NCBI GenBank assembly: GCA_012934845.2
Contig: WNNJ02000322.1
Span: 62,001 to 126,000 of the forward strand
From: Pomphorhynchus laevis
Taxonomy: Eukaryota; Acanthocephala; Palaeacanthocephala; Echinorhynchida; Pomphorhynchidae
Reading direction: 5' to 3'
Length of the DNA stretch: 64,000 bases
Below the pieces are notes generated by a model. It was not told where the DNA came from. It worked only from the letters and a program-made list of their open reading frames with translations, and did no database searches. Positions 1-7,900 of this stretch are shown here, piece by piece. A program made the position numbers and the translations under genes. Position 1 is the stretch's first letter. Each line of letters starts with the position of its first letter.

Positions 1-207
1 ATTTCAATTTTAAATTTTAACCTAAAGCTCGCACATAGGATGACTGGGCATACGTAGCGACTTTGAATATTGCGGGAATAATTCGGTTCTGTTTCTTGAT
101 CTGATGAGGATATATAGAATGCTGCCTGGTGTTTATGCCTCATCATGAGGAAAACAGTGATTTATTTACGAGTACACCATTGTGTGTCCAAAAGCAGGTG
201 TAACAAC

Positions 208-210
<3 letters not shown>
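1..210. other. Left edge, no gene recognised
   Basis: Mixed-composition DNA before the first dinucleotide run. I see no long open frame, no known protein match and no clear splice structure. It could be intron or intergenic DNA cut by the window edge. Confidence 0.4.

Positions 211-274
<64 letters not shown>
211..274. repeat. (TA)n microsatellite
   Basis: An uninterrupted TA dinucleotide run of about 64 bases, directly abutting a perfect 28-bp fold-back. Likely to be length-variable. Confidence 0.97.
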
Positions 275-279
<5 letters not shown>

Positions 280-334
280 AAATATTAAAGACAGAACCAG
301 AATGCTTTCTGGTTCTGTCTTTAATATTTAAATT
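275..334. repeat. Perfect fold-back hairpin, 28-bp arms
   Basis: Arms 275-302 and 307-334 are exact reverse complements with a 4-base loop (tgct). No transposon motif is visible in it. Snap-back replication at the TA run is a likely origin. Confidence 0.95.
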
Positions 335-407
335 ATGCAATTGAATCCGTTAGCAGTAAGGATCCCAGAGGACGGTTCATTACCCCTTCGCAATGCAGAA
401 GGTAGTC

Positions 408-410
<3 letters not shown>

Positions 411-493
<83 letters not shown>
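411..493. repeat. (TA)n microsatellite, second run
   Basis: A second TA run of about 80 bases, some 80 bases after the hairpin. The small open frames across it are only translated dinucleotide repeat (alternating Tyr-Ile) and are not genes. Confidence 0.97.
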
Positions 494-495
<2 letters not shown>

Positions 496-639
496 TTGTA
501 CGTTGTACACTATCGCTGGGACTCTCACAGGAGTACAATAGATTTATGTTTATCTTACGATTTACACCAGCACAAGCAAAATAGATTCAAAATTTTATTG
601 AAAACATTTCGCTCTTTGGAGCTTTGTCAATTGTATGTT

Positions 640-683
640 TATTAGAAACCAAAATTTTCTTAAAAAAATTTTGGTTTCTAATA
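640..683. repeat. Fold-back hairpin, 19-bp arms
   Basis: Arms 640-658 and 665-683 are exact reverse complements around a 6-base loop. It sits at the truncated end of the family A LINE copy that begins near 700. Confidence 0.9.
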
Positions 684-1413
684 ACCAAAATTATTAGAAG
701 AGGCATGTGAACTATATCGGAAAACGATTTTTAGGAGTGGAGGACTGAGATGATTGGATTTAGTGGATTTGTCAACGAATAAAGGATACATGAGCGATAT
801 TATTGAAGAGGGATGGTTTATTATCAGGAAGAATGGTTGCTAGAATAGACCTGAATGCAGATACATCATCATCGAGGCGAGATTGTGGGGAAGCAGATTT
901 GGAAAACTTTAAGTTTGATATGATAATACAGCGATCGCGCGAAGGAAAACGATTTTGTGGAAGTGGTAGACGAACAGAGCTGGTAGGAGTCGAGGCAGAT
1001 GAGCAGATAGAAGTGGAAATGACGGGGGTGCTTGATAGAGAATTAATATTGGTGGGAGCAAGTGTGACAGGAGCGGGGTGTTGAATTGGTTGATCAGAGA
1101 TGTGACTGGAGATGATTTTGAAGAAGGATGTAAATTATTTGGAAGTGTTACCTGGGAGGTAGAGTAAGGAGAATTAAGATAGGTTGGGGCATGTGTAACA
1201 GGGACGGAGTGTTGAATCGGTTGATCGGAGATGTTACTGGATATGATTTTTATGGAATGATGTAAATTATTGAGAAGTGATACGGGGGAGGTCGAGTAAG
1301 GAGTACATGAAGAGAATAAAGAAGTTTGAGATCTATTTAGATTGGGGAAGGAATAGTAAAGAGGAGGTACGAGATGAAAAGTTTTACCGTTAGCCTTGTT
1401 ATAATAAGGAAGG

Positions 1414-1638
1414 TTAATGGAATTTTGGTTCGTAGTTGAACGAGGAGTGTGTGAGAGAGAGTAGGTTCAATAATGTGATTATAATATGCGAAGTCGGGTG
1501 TTGATGCGAGGGAAACATCCATACATCACAATCTTTGGAATCGCATCCAACTTCAAATCTGATATAACCATCATTGCATTCCGATGTGGAAGATGCTTGA
1601 TCAGGAACAGGGATCTGAGATCGCGCTGTTTTAGGCAT
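1414..1638 (-). pseudogene. LINE A ORF1 N-terminus with PHD-like finger
   Basis: The frame opens with MPKTARSQIPVPDQ, matching the ORF1 start at 27114. It carries a Cys pattern ending C-x4-C-x-V-W, like the first half of the PHD-type finger in ORF1 of families B and C. The second half (F-x-C-G-F-C in the copy near 27290) is missing: after the W at about residue 40 the sequence jumps to FPSHQH, so a deletion removed it. ORF1 proteins of CR1-type LINEs often carry such fingers and are thought to bind nucleic acid. Non-functional. Confidence 0.7.
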
Positions 1639-1690
1639 GACCTTTTATCGAGAGATTGAGCTCAATCCGCGAGCGTAGCGAGCGGAACCG

Positions 1691-1860
1691 ACAGGAATAA
1701 TCTGGAACTGCCAGGAATAATCTGGAACTGATAGGAATAATCTGGAACTGCCAGGAATAATCTGGAACTGACAGGAATAATCTGGAACCGACAGGAATAA
1801 TCTGGAACTGTCAGGAATAATCTGGAACTGACAGGAATAATCTGGAACTGACAGTAATAA
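1691..1860 (-). repeat. LINE A 5' promoter-like monomers, 8 x 20 bp
   Basis: Tandem units start at 1691, 1711, 1731 and so on to 1831, with a partial unit at 1851. The plus-strand unit is ACAGGAATAATCTGGAACTG with one or two changes per copy. The array lies just upstream of the ORF1 start of LINE A1. The same array, six units, precedes ORF1 at 26941-27070, so it belongs to the element and not to the locus. By position it resembles the 5' monomers of mouse L1. Confidence 0.92.
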
Positions 1861-1904
1861 TTGTGTGTTTAAGCGGTTAAAATTTTTTTCTGTTTTGATA
1901 TTTA

Positions 1905-2930
1905 TGATCAAAACGACGAAGACGGAGGAGAATTCGTACGGCCGCGTTTAAGATGCGTTGTCGTGGAAGAAGAGTGGATTTAGGTGAGTTGGAAAATAGA
2001 CTAAGACAATAATCAAGTCTTGAGAAAAGGAGAGAATATATGAGAGTCATACAAGAATAGAAATCGATCAATCTACGAATTTGACGGATGTTACGGAGAA
2101 TCAGGGTATTTGAACGTACCTTATCTATTGCAAAAGATTTATGTGAAATTCGGTTTTCAAAATGGAAGCCAAAGAAAACAAGATTGTCGACGATAGGATG
2201 AATTGAAGATTTTAACGATAGGAGGGAAGTTCTAAGCGATGGCGTCGAGGAAGGATCCACATTATTTTGGATTTATTAGGATTCAGATTAAGACGGAGAA
2301 AAGAAAGATGATTAAAAATTGAGGCAAGACAGTTGGAGCAGAGACACTAAGATCATGAATACGATATGCAGGTGCATGAACATAGATAATAATGTCATCA
2401 GTAAATGGCATAACATGGACGTTAAATGTATGAGAAATAGAAGACAAATCATCGAGAAGAAGAGAGAAACGCAAATGGCCTAATGCGGAGTCTTGTGGAA
2501 CACCCGACGGGGTGGAAGAAGGATGAGAAAGAGAAGAGTTAGAACACATTTGAAAAGTACGGTTTGATAGATATGAAGAAAACCAAGCCACAGTGTGTAA
2601 AGAGAAGTCATAATCATGACGTAGTCGATGGAGAAGAATCGAGTGATCTACGATGCCAAAAGCAGACGATAGATCAAGAGAAACTATGACACTACATAAC
2701 TTTTGATCGCGCGAGATATGTAAGTCGTTATAAAACTTCAAGATAGGCAATTTCAGAAGAGTGATTAGAGCGAAGAGCGGCTTGTAAGGGAGGAAATAAG
2801 TTGGAGGAAAATAGACCAAGACGTTTAAGGAGTTTAGAGTGGGTTGTGTGAAGTGAGATAGGACGGTACGAAGATGGTAGTTAGGGGTCGAGGGATTGCT
2901 ATTTAAGGAGAGGGCGAACAGTTGCGCATT
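1905..2930 (-). pseudogene. LINE family A reverse transcriptase fragment A2
   Basis: Minus-strand frames 2283-2819 and 1877-2260 match the RT of the family A copies at 29220-30813 and 37157-38764. The palm segment reads VSLDLSSAFGIVDHS, followed by GVPQDSALG and FTDDIIIY where good copies have GVPQGSVLG and YADDILIY. The thumb reads LRRFDHK and then breaks off at 1905, where copy A1 starts. The endonuclease, RT N-terminus and 3' tail are missing. Confidence 0.82.
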
Positions 2931-2984
2931 TGTTGTTGTAAGGAAATTTGCGGTTACTGATAGACAAGTTGAACAATGTAACTC

Positions 2985-3960
2985 CTTGTGTCAGCATAAA
3001 ATCAACACTTCATTCAACTCTTAGTCTCTCTAGAATACTTTCAACTCATATTTTTCTCGCTCCTCTCTGTCTTGCAGCATCATTTCACATGATTATTCTT
3101 CATTTCTTCAGACCAAAGTATCCACGTTGACTCTCTCGCAACCGTCTCCATTCCATCTCACTGTTACTCGTTTCGCCTCGTCTTTTAAGAATTCTTTCAT
3201 CTTCTCCCTGCCTCACCTGCCGAAGTATCATCTGTACTCATGTCTTTGCCATCCAACCCTCACCTGCCGATCCCCTGCCTATTCACATACTTAAATCCAT
3301 ATGTTCATCGATATCCCCTTTCCTCACCACCTTGTTTAACTCGTTCATCCTCGGTCGTATCTTTCCTTCACACTGGAAATTCGCTATTGTTTGTACCCTC
3401 CTTAAGAAACAATATCTCAATCCCTCACTTCCTTCTAGCTATCACCCTATATCACTCCGCCCTGTTCTTTCCAAGCTCATAGAGCGCATTATCTTAATAG
3501 AGATCAACGTTTATCTCTCCTCATCCAATCTGTACCCTCCTTTTAATTCGCTTTCCGCTATAATCACTCAATAGAAATCGCCTGCATGAAAGTTTCCAAC
3601 AACCTACTAATTTCTCATGACAAGGCTCTTTATAGTGTTATAATCTCCCTCGACCTCTCCTACACCTTCGACATCATCGACCACTCCACCATCCTTTCTC
3701 TCCTTCCTTATAATTACGGATTTTCTTCCTCCGTAGCATGGTTTGCCTCATTTCTACCCGACCGTTATTTTCGCGTCTGTTCGAATTCATTATCCTTATC
3801 TACCAACGATATTTTCTGCGGACTCGCAGAAGGTTCAGTCTTAGGTCCCCTGCTTTTGTCTCTTATGCTTGACGATTTCTTTCCGTTTACCAAACCTTAC
3901 TCCTTTAACGTCATAAAATACATTGATGACTTAATCATCATTGATCATGCACCCGTCTGA
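2985..3960 (+). pseudogene. LINE family B fragment B1
   Basis: A plus-strand copy of the family B region between endonuclease and RT, and the RT up to the catalytic loop. It opens like 50223 (copy B7) and contains LERIILIEINVYLSSSNLYP, VIISLDLSYTFDIIDHS, GLAEGSVLGPLL and KYIDDLIIIDHAP. Several frameshifts and an altered YADD (YIDD) show it is dead. The right end joins a run of fold-backs at 3985-4040. Confidence 0.8.
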
Positions 3961-3984
3961 GCATAGAAAAATCAAAGACAGTGA

Positions 3985-4040
3985 CTCAAATCAAAGACAG
4001 TAACTTGTCTTTGATTTGAGAAATCAAAGACAAGTTACTG
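3985..4040. repeat. Two overlapping fold-backs
   Basis: Arms 3985-3999 / 4006-4020 (15 bp, 6-base loop) and arms 3998-4017 / 4021-4040 (20 bp, 3-base loop) are both exact. The segment lies between a plus-strand LINE piece (ends 3960) and a minus-strand piece (starts about 4033), where the strand of LINE homology flips. Confidence 0.92.
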
Positions 4041-4155
4041 AGAAGAAGAGAGGACAGCAAATGACCTAATACGTAGCCTTGTGAACACTGAACGGGATGG
4101 AAGAATGATGTGAAAGAAAAGAGTTATAACAGACGCGAAATGTTCGATCGGTCTG
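4033..4155 (-). pseudogene. Short LINE A/B-type RT fragment
   Basis: On the minus strand this reads RTFRVCYNS, LSHHSS and then a decayed form of the GVPQGSVLG loop. It is an inverted scrap of the same RT region that ends fragment B1. Too short to assign to A or B. Confidence 0.55.
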
Positions 4156-4204
4156 TACATTTCAAATGTATAACAGACGTGACATGTACAATCTAGTCCG
4201 TGCC

Positions 4205-4740
4205 TATCCGATGGATCGGATAGACACAGACTGGATTGCCGTAAAGTAAAGGCCCGTTTCAGCAGTCAGGCCAGCGTACCTGCTTGGTATAAGCAGCAAC
4301 CTGCTTGGTTCCCGTATCGCATCGGGCCGACAGGTCTGCCCCGATCCAATGAAAAGCGGTTCAACCGCGCTACGTTGATCTCCTGGCAAGATGACAAACT
4401 GCTCGTTTGGTACTTTACTTGCCCGAACCCTTTTTATCCTAACCACGTGTTCATGTCCGTTAATGGTTGCGGATCAGTCGCAAGCAGCGCCGAACGTGCC
4501 AAACGAGCTTAATATAGCGACCTCAATTTTTATTTTGCGCTCATTGCTACTGACACATTGTGCTCGTTCGGTCAGGATACAAAAGAGATTTTCTGATACC
4601 TAGGCAGACGATTAATCTGAACCACCCGGGATCCCCAAACGGTCAGGTTTTTCAAACAGCGCATGAGTGCTGCCATTTAACGAGGAGATGCTTCGCGCAT
4701 GCTTGAGGCATTACACGACAATCACCTTGATGTGCTTTAG
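4205..4740 (+). pseudogene. C-terminal part of a nuclease-bearing RT polyprotein
   Basis: In one frame, interrupted by a few stops, the plus strand reads LISWQDDKLLVWYFTCPNPF, YPNHVFMSVNGCG, a YSDLNFYFALIATDTLCSFG block, IFRYLGRRL-like and FFKQRMSAAI-RGDAS, ending at a stop near 4740. From memory this matches the conserved C-terminus (LVWD-T-x-DT, ETLG, LGRR, QRLS-AIQRGN) of large RT polyproteins in many invertebrates. I infer a restriction-like nuclease role for the LVW-x-T block. The clade name is uncertain. The upstream part is missing. Confidence 0.55.
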
Positions 4741-4959
4741 ATTAAATTTCAATTTGTAAATTATTAAGATAATTTTTTAATAAATTTTATATTGTATAAA
4801 ATACGTAAACTAAGTTAAGTGATATGATTACTTACTGATTTTAATTTTTAAATTTTAAATTTAATGCTTTGAGGAAATAAGTATTTATTTCTTAGATTAA
4901 AATTGATTATAAACAATTATAATCTCAAATGATGATACTATTCCGCGTGAATTTGTTTA
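4741..4959. other. AT-rich spacer
   Basis: No coding signal, repeats or known family seen. Near its right end (about 4940) it carries a short stretch (AAATTCACGCGGAAT on the minus strand) that also follows the hammerhead motifs at 19850 and 20170. The ribozyme unit may therefore extend to about 4930. Confidence 0.4.
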
Positions 4960-4994
4960 GTAATCAAATAAGCCCGACGCGAAAGAATGACGAA

Positions 4995-5073
4995 TGCCGT
5001 TTCGTCATCACTATGACTCATCAGTGGCAGTTCCCTCTCACTGCTGGATGCAGAGGAGGACTAGCAGACAGCA
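4995..5073 (-). ncRNA. Hammerhead ribozyme motif H1, type III
   Basis: On the minus strand: stem III strand at 5073-5068, cleavage C at 5067 (GUC), stem I with TGCTAG opposite CTGCCA (one C-C mismatch), CTGATGA, stem II GTCAT/ATGAC with a 4-base loop, GAAA, then ACGGC closing stem III. Core bases are intact. The stem I mismatch suggests reduced activity compared with H2. Confidence 0.75.
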
Positions 5074-5117
5074 ATCACTAATCACGGTACATCATTCACA
5101 TTAATATATTCGTTGAT

Positions 5118-5196
5118 TGCCGTCTGCTAGTCCTCCTCTGCATCCAGCAGTGAGAGGGAACTGGCACTGATGAGTCATAGTGATGACGAAACGGCA
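5118..5196 (+). ncRNA. Hammerhead ribozyme motif H2, type III
   Basis: Stem III TGCCGT (5118-5123) pairs with ACGGCA (5191-5196). The predicted cleavage C is 5124 (GUC). Stem I TGCTAG (5125-5130) pairs with CTGGCA (5161-5166) through one U-G wobble. CTGATGA is at 5167-5173, stem II GTCAT/ATGAC (5174-5178/5183-5187) has loop AGTG, and GAAA is at 5188-5191. All core positions of the consensus are present. Stem I is closed, so the topology is type III. Confidence 0.85.
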
Positions 5197-5244
5197 TTCG
5201 TCATTCTTTCGTGTCGGGCTTATATGATTACTAAAACAATTATC

Positions 5245-5635
5245 AATAATTGATGAATACGCAAAATGAAGTGGATATTAGCAATAAAGTTTGTTCGTTA
5301 TTATGACTCAACAGTCGGGAATTACTGAAGTCATGAGTCCGGCAAAATGATCGCTAACAATTTAATTATAAAGAAAGCGGTAGTGTATCTGACGGATGCA
5401 AATCGCGAAAGCAAATATCTGATGATTTAATTTTACGCGACTGAGAAATATACATAAATGTGATTTTTTTGCAATTACAGAGAGGTGATATCATGCCGAT
5501 AATCATGATATTATGCTTATAGGTAAAAAGTGGTGATATCACTCATGATTTCTCGTGAGTGCTCGTTTTACTTAATTCACAGAGTTTACTTGTATTGCAT
5601 ATTTTCAAATACCTGCTAAGATACTTTAACTTTTC
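5245..5635. other. Probable intron upstream of the 5640 exon
   Basis: AT-rich, with no open frame of interest. It ends in a pyrimidine-rich stretch and TAG at 5637-5639, a good acceptor for the next exon. I could not find the preceding exon. Confidence 0.4.
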
Positions 5636-5639
5636 GTAG

Positions 5640-5764
5640 GGAGTTCCGCAGCCATACAGAGCATGTTAAGTGGAATTCTCGCTATACTTGGATTGATGGT
5701 ATGGTGTGTGATCAGTTTCGATTTCAATCGTAGGATATTGGCTCTCAAACATGTGTATAGGTAG
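5640..5764 (+). CDS. Probable last exon of an unidentified membrane protein gene
   Basis: After an acceptor (TTTTCGTAG) the frame beginning at 5642 codes 40 residues ending in a stop at 5762-5764. It reads SSAAIQSML, a hydrophobic stretch GILAILGLMVWCVISF, then FNRRILALKHVYR. One transmembrane segment followed by a short basic tail is typical of the C-terminus of a small membrane protein. A canonical poly(A) signal follows 74 bases after the stop. I do not recognise the family. Upstream exons must lie far left, beyond the inserted elements, or outside the window. Confidence 0.5.
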
Positions 5765-5837
5765 TATATATACATTCGCTGTACGATAATTTTGCTACTT
5801 TGATTTTAGAACATTGTGTGGAACTTGAAGCTTTTGA

Positions 5838-5843
5838 AATAAA
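5838..5843 (+). terminator. Poly(A) signal AATAAA
   Basis: Canonical hexamer downstream of the 5762-5764 stop codon, with T-rich DNA shortly after. It supports the exon at 5640-5764 as a true gene end. Confidence 0.55.
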
Positions 5844-5869
5844 GAAATCATGTTATGTCATGCTCTTTA

Positions 5870-6720
5870 CTTGTTTAATAGACTTGCACATTTTTGGCTT
5901 CTTGCAAAATGATTTTTTTTAATTATTATTTTTTTATTTATTTAAAAATTTTATTGAAAAAGAATCTTTTAATGAAAATTTAAAAACTTTAATCGATTTA
6001 TATTTTAAAATGTATATATTTTATTATATTTTATATCCTCGGTGTTGCTAAGTAGGTGTCGCTTCTAAGTTTATAGCGTTATAATAAAATATCAAATTAA
6101 TAAAATTTAAATTAATGAAATTTAATCGCATTCTAATCTTTTCAAATTTAGAATGAATTAATGTAAATTATTAAATCAATTTATATTTAGTAAATTTGTC
6201 CAGATTTGATATTGTTTTAAATATTTAATAATATTTAATGTAAGATATTTAATTATCTTTTAATCTCGTAATAAATGCAGAATTGGACCAAATCACTATG
6301 ATTTCACAAAACCATACGGTGCTTTCCCGAATTCTTATAATAGATTTTATTAAAACTTATCCTGCATTGTAAAGTTTAGCCAATTGAGTCATAAATGGAA
6401 ATGTGCTTACGAGCGAGTTATTGAACATAAGAATGAGCGTTTAGTAAATAAAATTGTCATTGTATAATGAGAATATATTATATATAATATAATACTTATT
6501 ATATCTCATTGGAGATATAATAAGTATTATATCTCCCGGAAGCAGATTAGATTATTTAATCCAATAAAAAATAGTTTCTCTAAATGGAAAAACTACGTTA
6601 AAAGGATATATATAATATGTTAAAAGAGGAATAAAAGTGAAATTTGCAACTCATTGATTGTATTTCCTTGATCTATTGTATCATATTCTAACCTTACCAG
6701 TTTTCAAAGATACAGAATTA
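5870..6720. other. AT-rich intergenic DNA with one fold-back
   Basis: No coding signal seen. It contains a perfect 21-bp fold-back (arms 6487-6507 and 6512-6532, loop ATTG) inside a TATA-rich tract. Confidence 0.5.
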
Positions 6721-7470
6721 TCATTACAGGACGTTTAAACATCGAGAGCATTAATTGTTTACAAATTTTTGACTGTTGCAAGTCCTGTTATGCTTTTATA
6801 ACTAAAAATGATGTAAAAACGGAACAAACCAACGATGTAAACTCTATCGATGGTGTAGTGTAGCAGTAATAGATATATTATTTCTTTATTTATCATCACG
6901 TCTATAAATGATATCTCACCGTTCGTATTTTCTCGTACCACACTCCATTGTATGATTGAATCTCTGCTGTTTAATAATTTCATAATTTATATGCCAGGAT
7001 TGACAATATAAAAAATACATCATCCACATATCTTATCCATTTAGTAAAGTTTGGGATGAAAGTATATACGTATGCTTCCCACGTCATATAGATGTTTGCC
7101 AGTATGATTCCCAATGGAGAGCCCATGGCTACTCCGTTACTCTGTTCATATGGAAGTCCTTGAAATAAGAAAATATTCATATTAGCACACTATTTTAATA
7201 AATGTCCCCTATTAGTTGTTGATAATTTAAGGCTATCATACTTCGACGCTAATAACTCAGATGCTAGTAGTATTGTTGGAAGTAGTAGAACAAAGACTTC
7301 ATGAAATAACATGCTAGACCACTGTATTTGACTATTTACTTTGCAAATGAAGGTCCGTCCTTTAAATACGGAGGTATTGAATCTCTATAAAGTTGTGGTA
7401 GTCTGTTTAATTCCTTCGCTAGTGTGTTACCAAAACTTTTGTACGAGGCAAATACGGGTCTGCATTAAAG
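6720..7470 (-). pseudogene. Penelope-like element RT fragment
   Basis: Minus strand. Starting near 7470: RPVFASYKSFGNTLAKELNR, the RPI-SS block typical of PLE RTs. Then YEQSNGVAMGSPLGIILANI (7150-7090), WIRYVDDVFFI (catalytic YVDD) and LNSRDSIIQWSVVRENTNGE followed by ISFIDVMI. The order and spacing fit the palm of a PLE RT. Frameshifts and stops separate the blocks. No GIY-YIG part is attached. It lies 3' of the FAM114-like gene. Confidence 0.75.
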
Positions 7471-7527
7471 AGTGTGCTTATAAATTTTAGGAAGAATATA
7501 GCGACATAATCGCAACATCATGTTCTA

Positions 7528-7821
7528 CTTGATCTGGAAGAAATTAACTTAATATATTTTAAACAGCAGTTAGTTATAAATGCTAAGCAATAATTGTTAG
7601 GATAAGGGATGGTATCTTAAAATGTTTTAATATAAGGTTTAATAAAAACAATCTACTAGCTTTAGTGTGTTTTATTTGATCAGGAATAAATCGAATTAAT
7701 ATATTTTAAACAGCAGTTAGTTATAAAAGCTAAGCAATAATTGTTCGGATAAGAGATGGTATTTTAAAATGTTTTAAAATAAGGTTCAATAAAAACGATC
7801 CTCAAGCATTAGTGTCAGCAT
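7528..7821. repeat. 147-bp tandem duplication at the 3' end of the FAM114-like gene
   Basis: Two diverged copies (7528-7674 and 7675-7821) share long blocks, for example AATATATTTTAAACAGCAGT at 7551 and 7698. The right copy includes the last codons and stop of the gene; the left copy lies in its 3' UTR. Confidence 0.8.
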
Positions 7822-7900
7822 GTTTGATAATTATGTTGTAAATAATGTGATTTTGCAAATACTGGTAGGCATCTAATATTTTCGTGGCGTGATCAGACTC
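7802..7900 (-). CDS. FAM114A-like terminal exon
   Basis: Acceptor TTCTAG before 7900; 32 codons starting ESDHATKILDAYQYLQNH and a TGA at 7804-7802. Its end lies within the 147-bp tandem duplication. Confidence 0.75.
   Translation of the reverse strand, partial: ESDHATKILDAYQYLQNHIIYNIIIKHADTNA

Larger units (their letters stand above)
700..1905 (-). mobile_element. LINE family A copy A1: 5' half
   Basis: Reading on the minus strand: 5' leader (about 1900-1861), eight 20-bp monomers (1860-1691), a GC-rich linker, the ORF1 start (ATG at 1638) and the body of ORF1 down to about 700. The plus-strand frame at 803-1084 is a shadow of this. The same stretch is found in order in the copy at 26915-28020. 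The copy lacks everything downstream (endonuclease, RT, 3' tail) and is broken by frameshifts. Its 5' end abuts the RT end of another family A piece at 1905, so a 3' part lies upstream of a 5' part. Confidence 0.8.
4960..5235. repeat. Head-to-head palindrome of two hammerhead units
   Basis: The left arm (from about 4960) and right arm (to about 5235) are near-perfect reverse complements, roughly 115-125 bases each, around a short non-palindromic centre near 5080-5110. Each arm holds one hammerhead ribozyme motif, one per strand, and each ends in a shared TAGTAATCA-TAAGCCCGAC block. PLE ends are known to occur as inverted copies and to carry hammerheads, so this could be a PLE-derived terminal repeat. 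Confidence 0.8.

Noticed and set aside
275-334. Rho-independent terminator
   Set aside because: The window is eukaryotic. The hairpin has no transcription context and belongs with the many snap-back palindromes.
335-584. Open frames over the TA repeat
   Set aside because: They only translate an alternating dinucleotide run into Tyr-Ile.
1691-1860. CRISPR-like array (regular 20-bp units)
   Set aside because: Units are contiguous with no spacers, and the same array lies in front of LINE ORF1 elsewhere.
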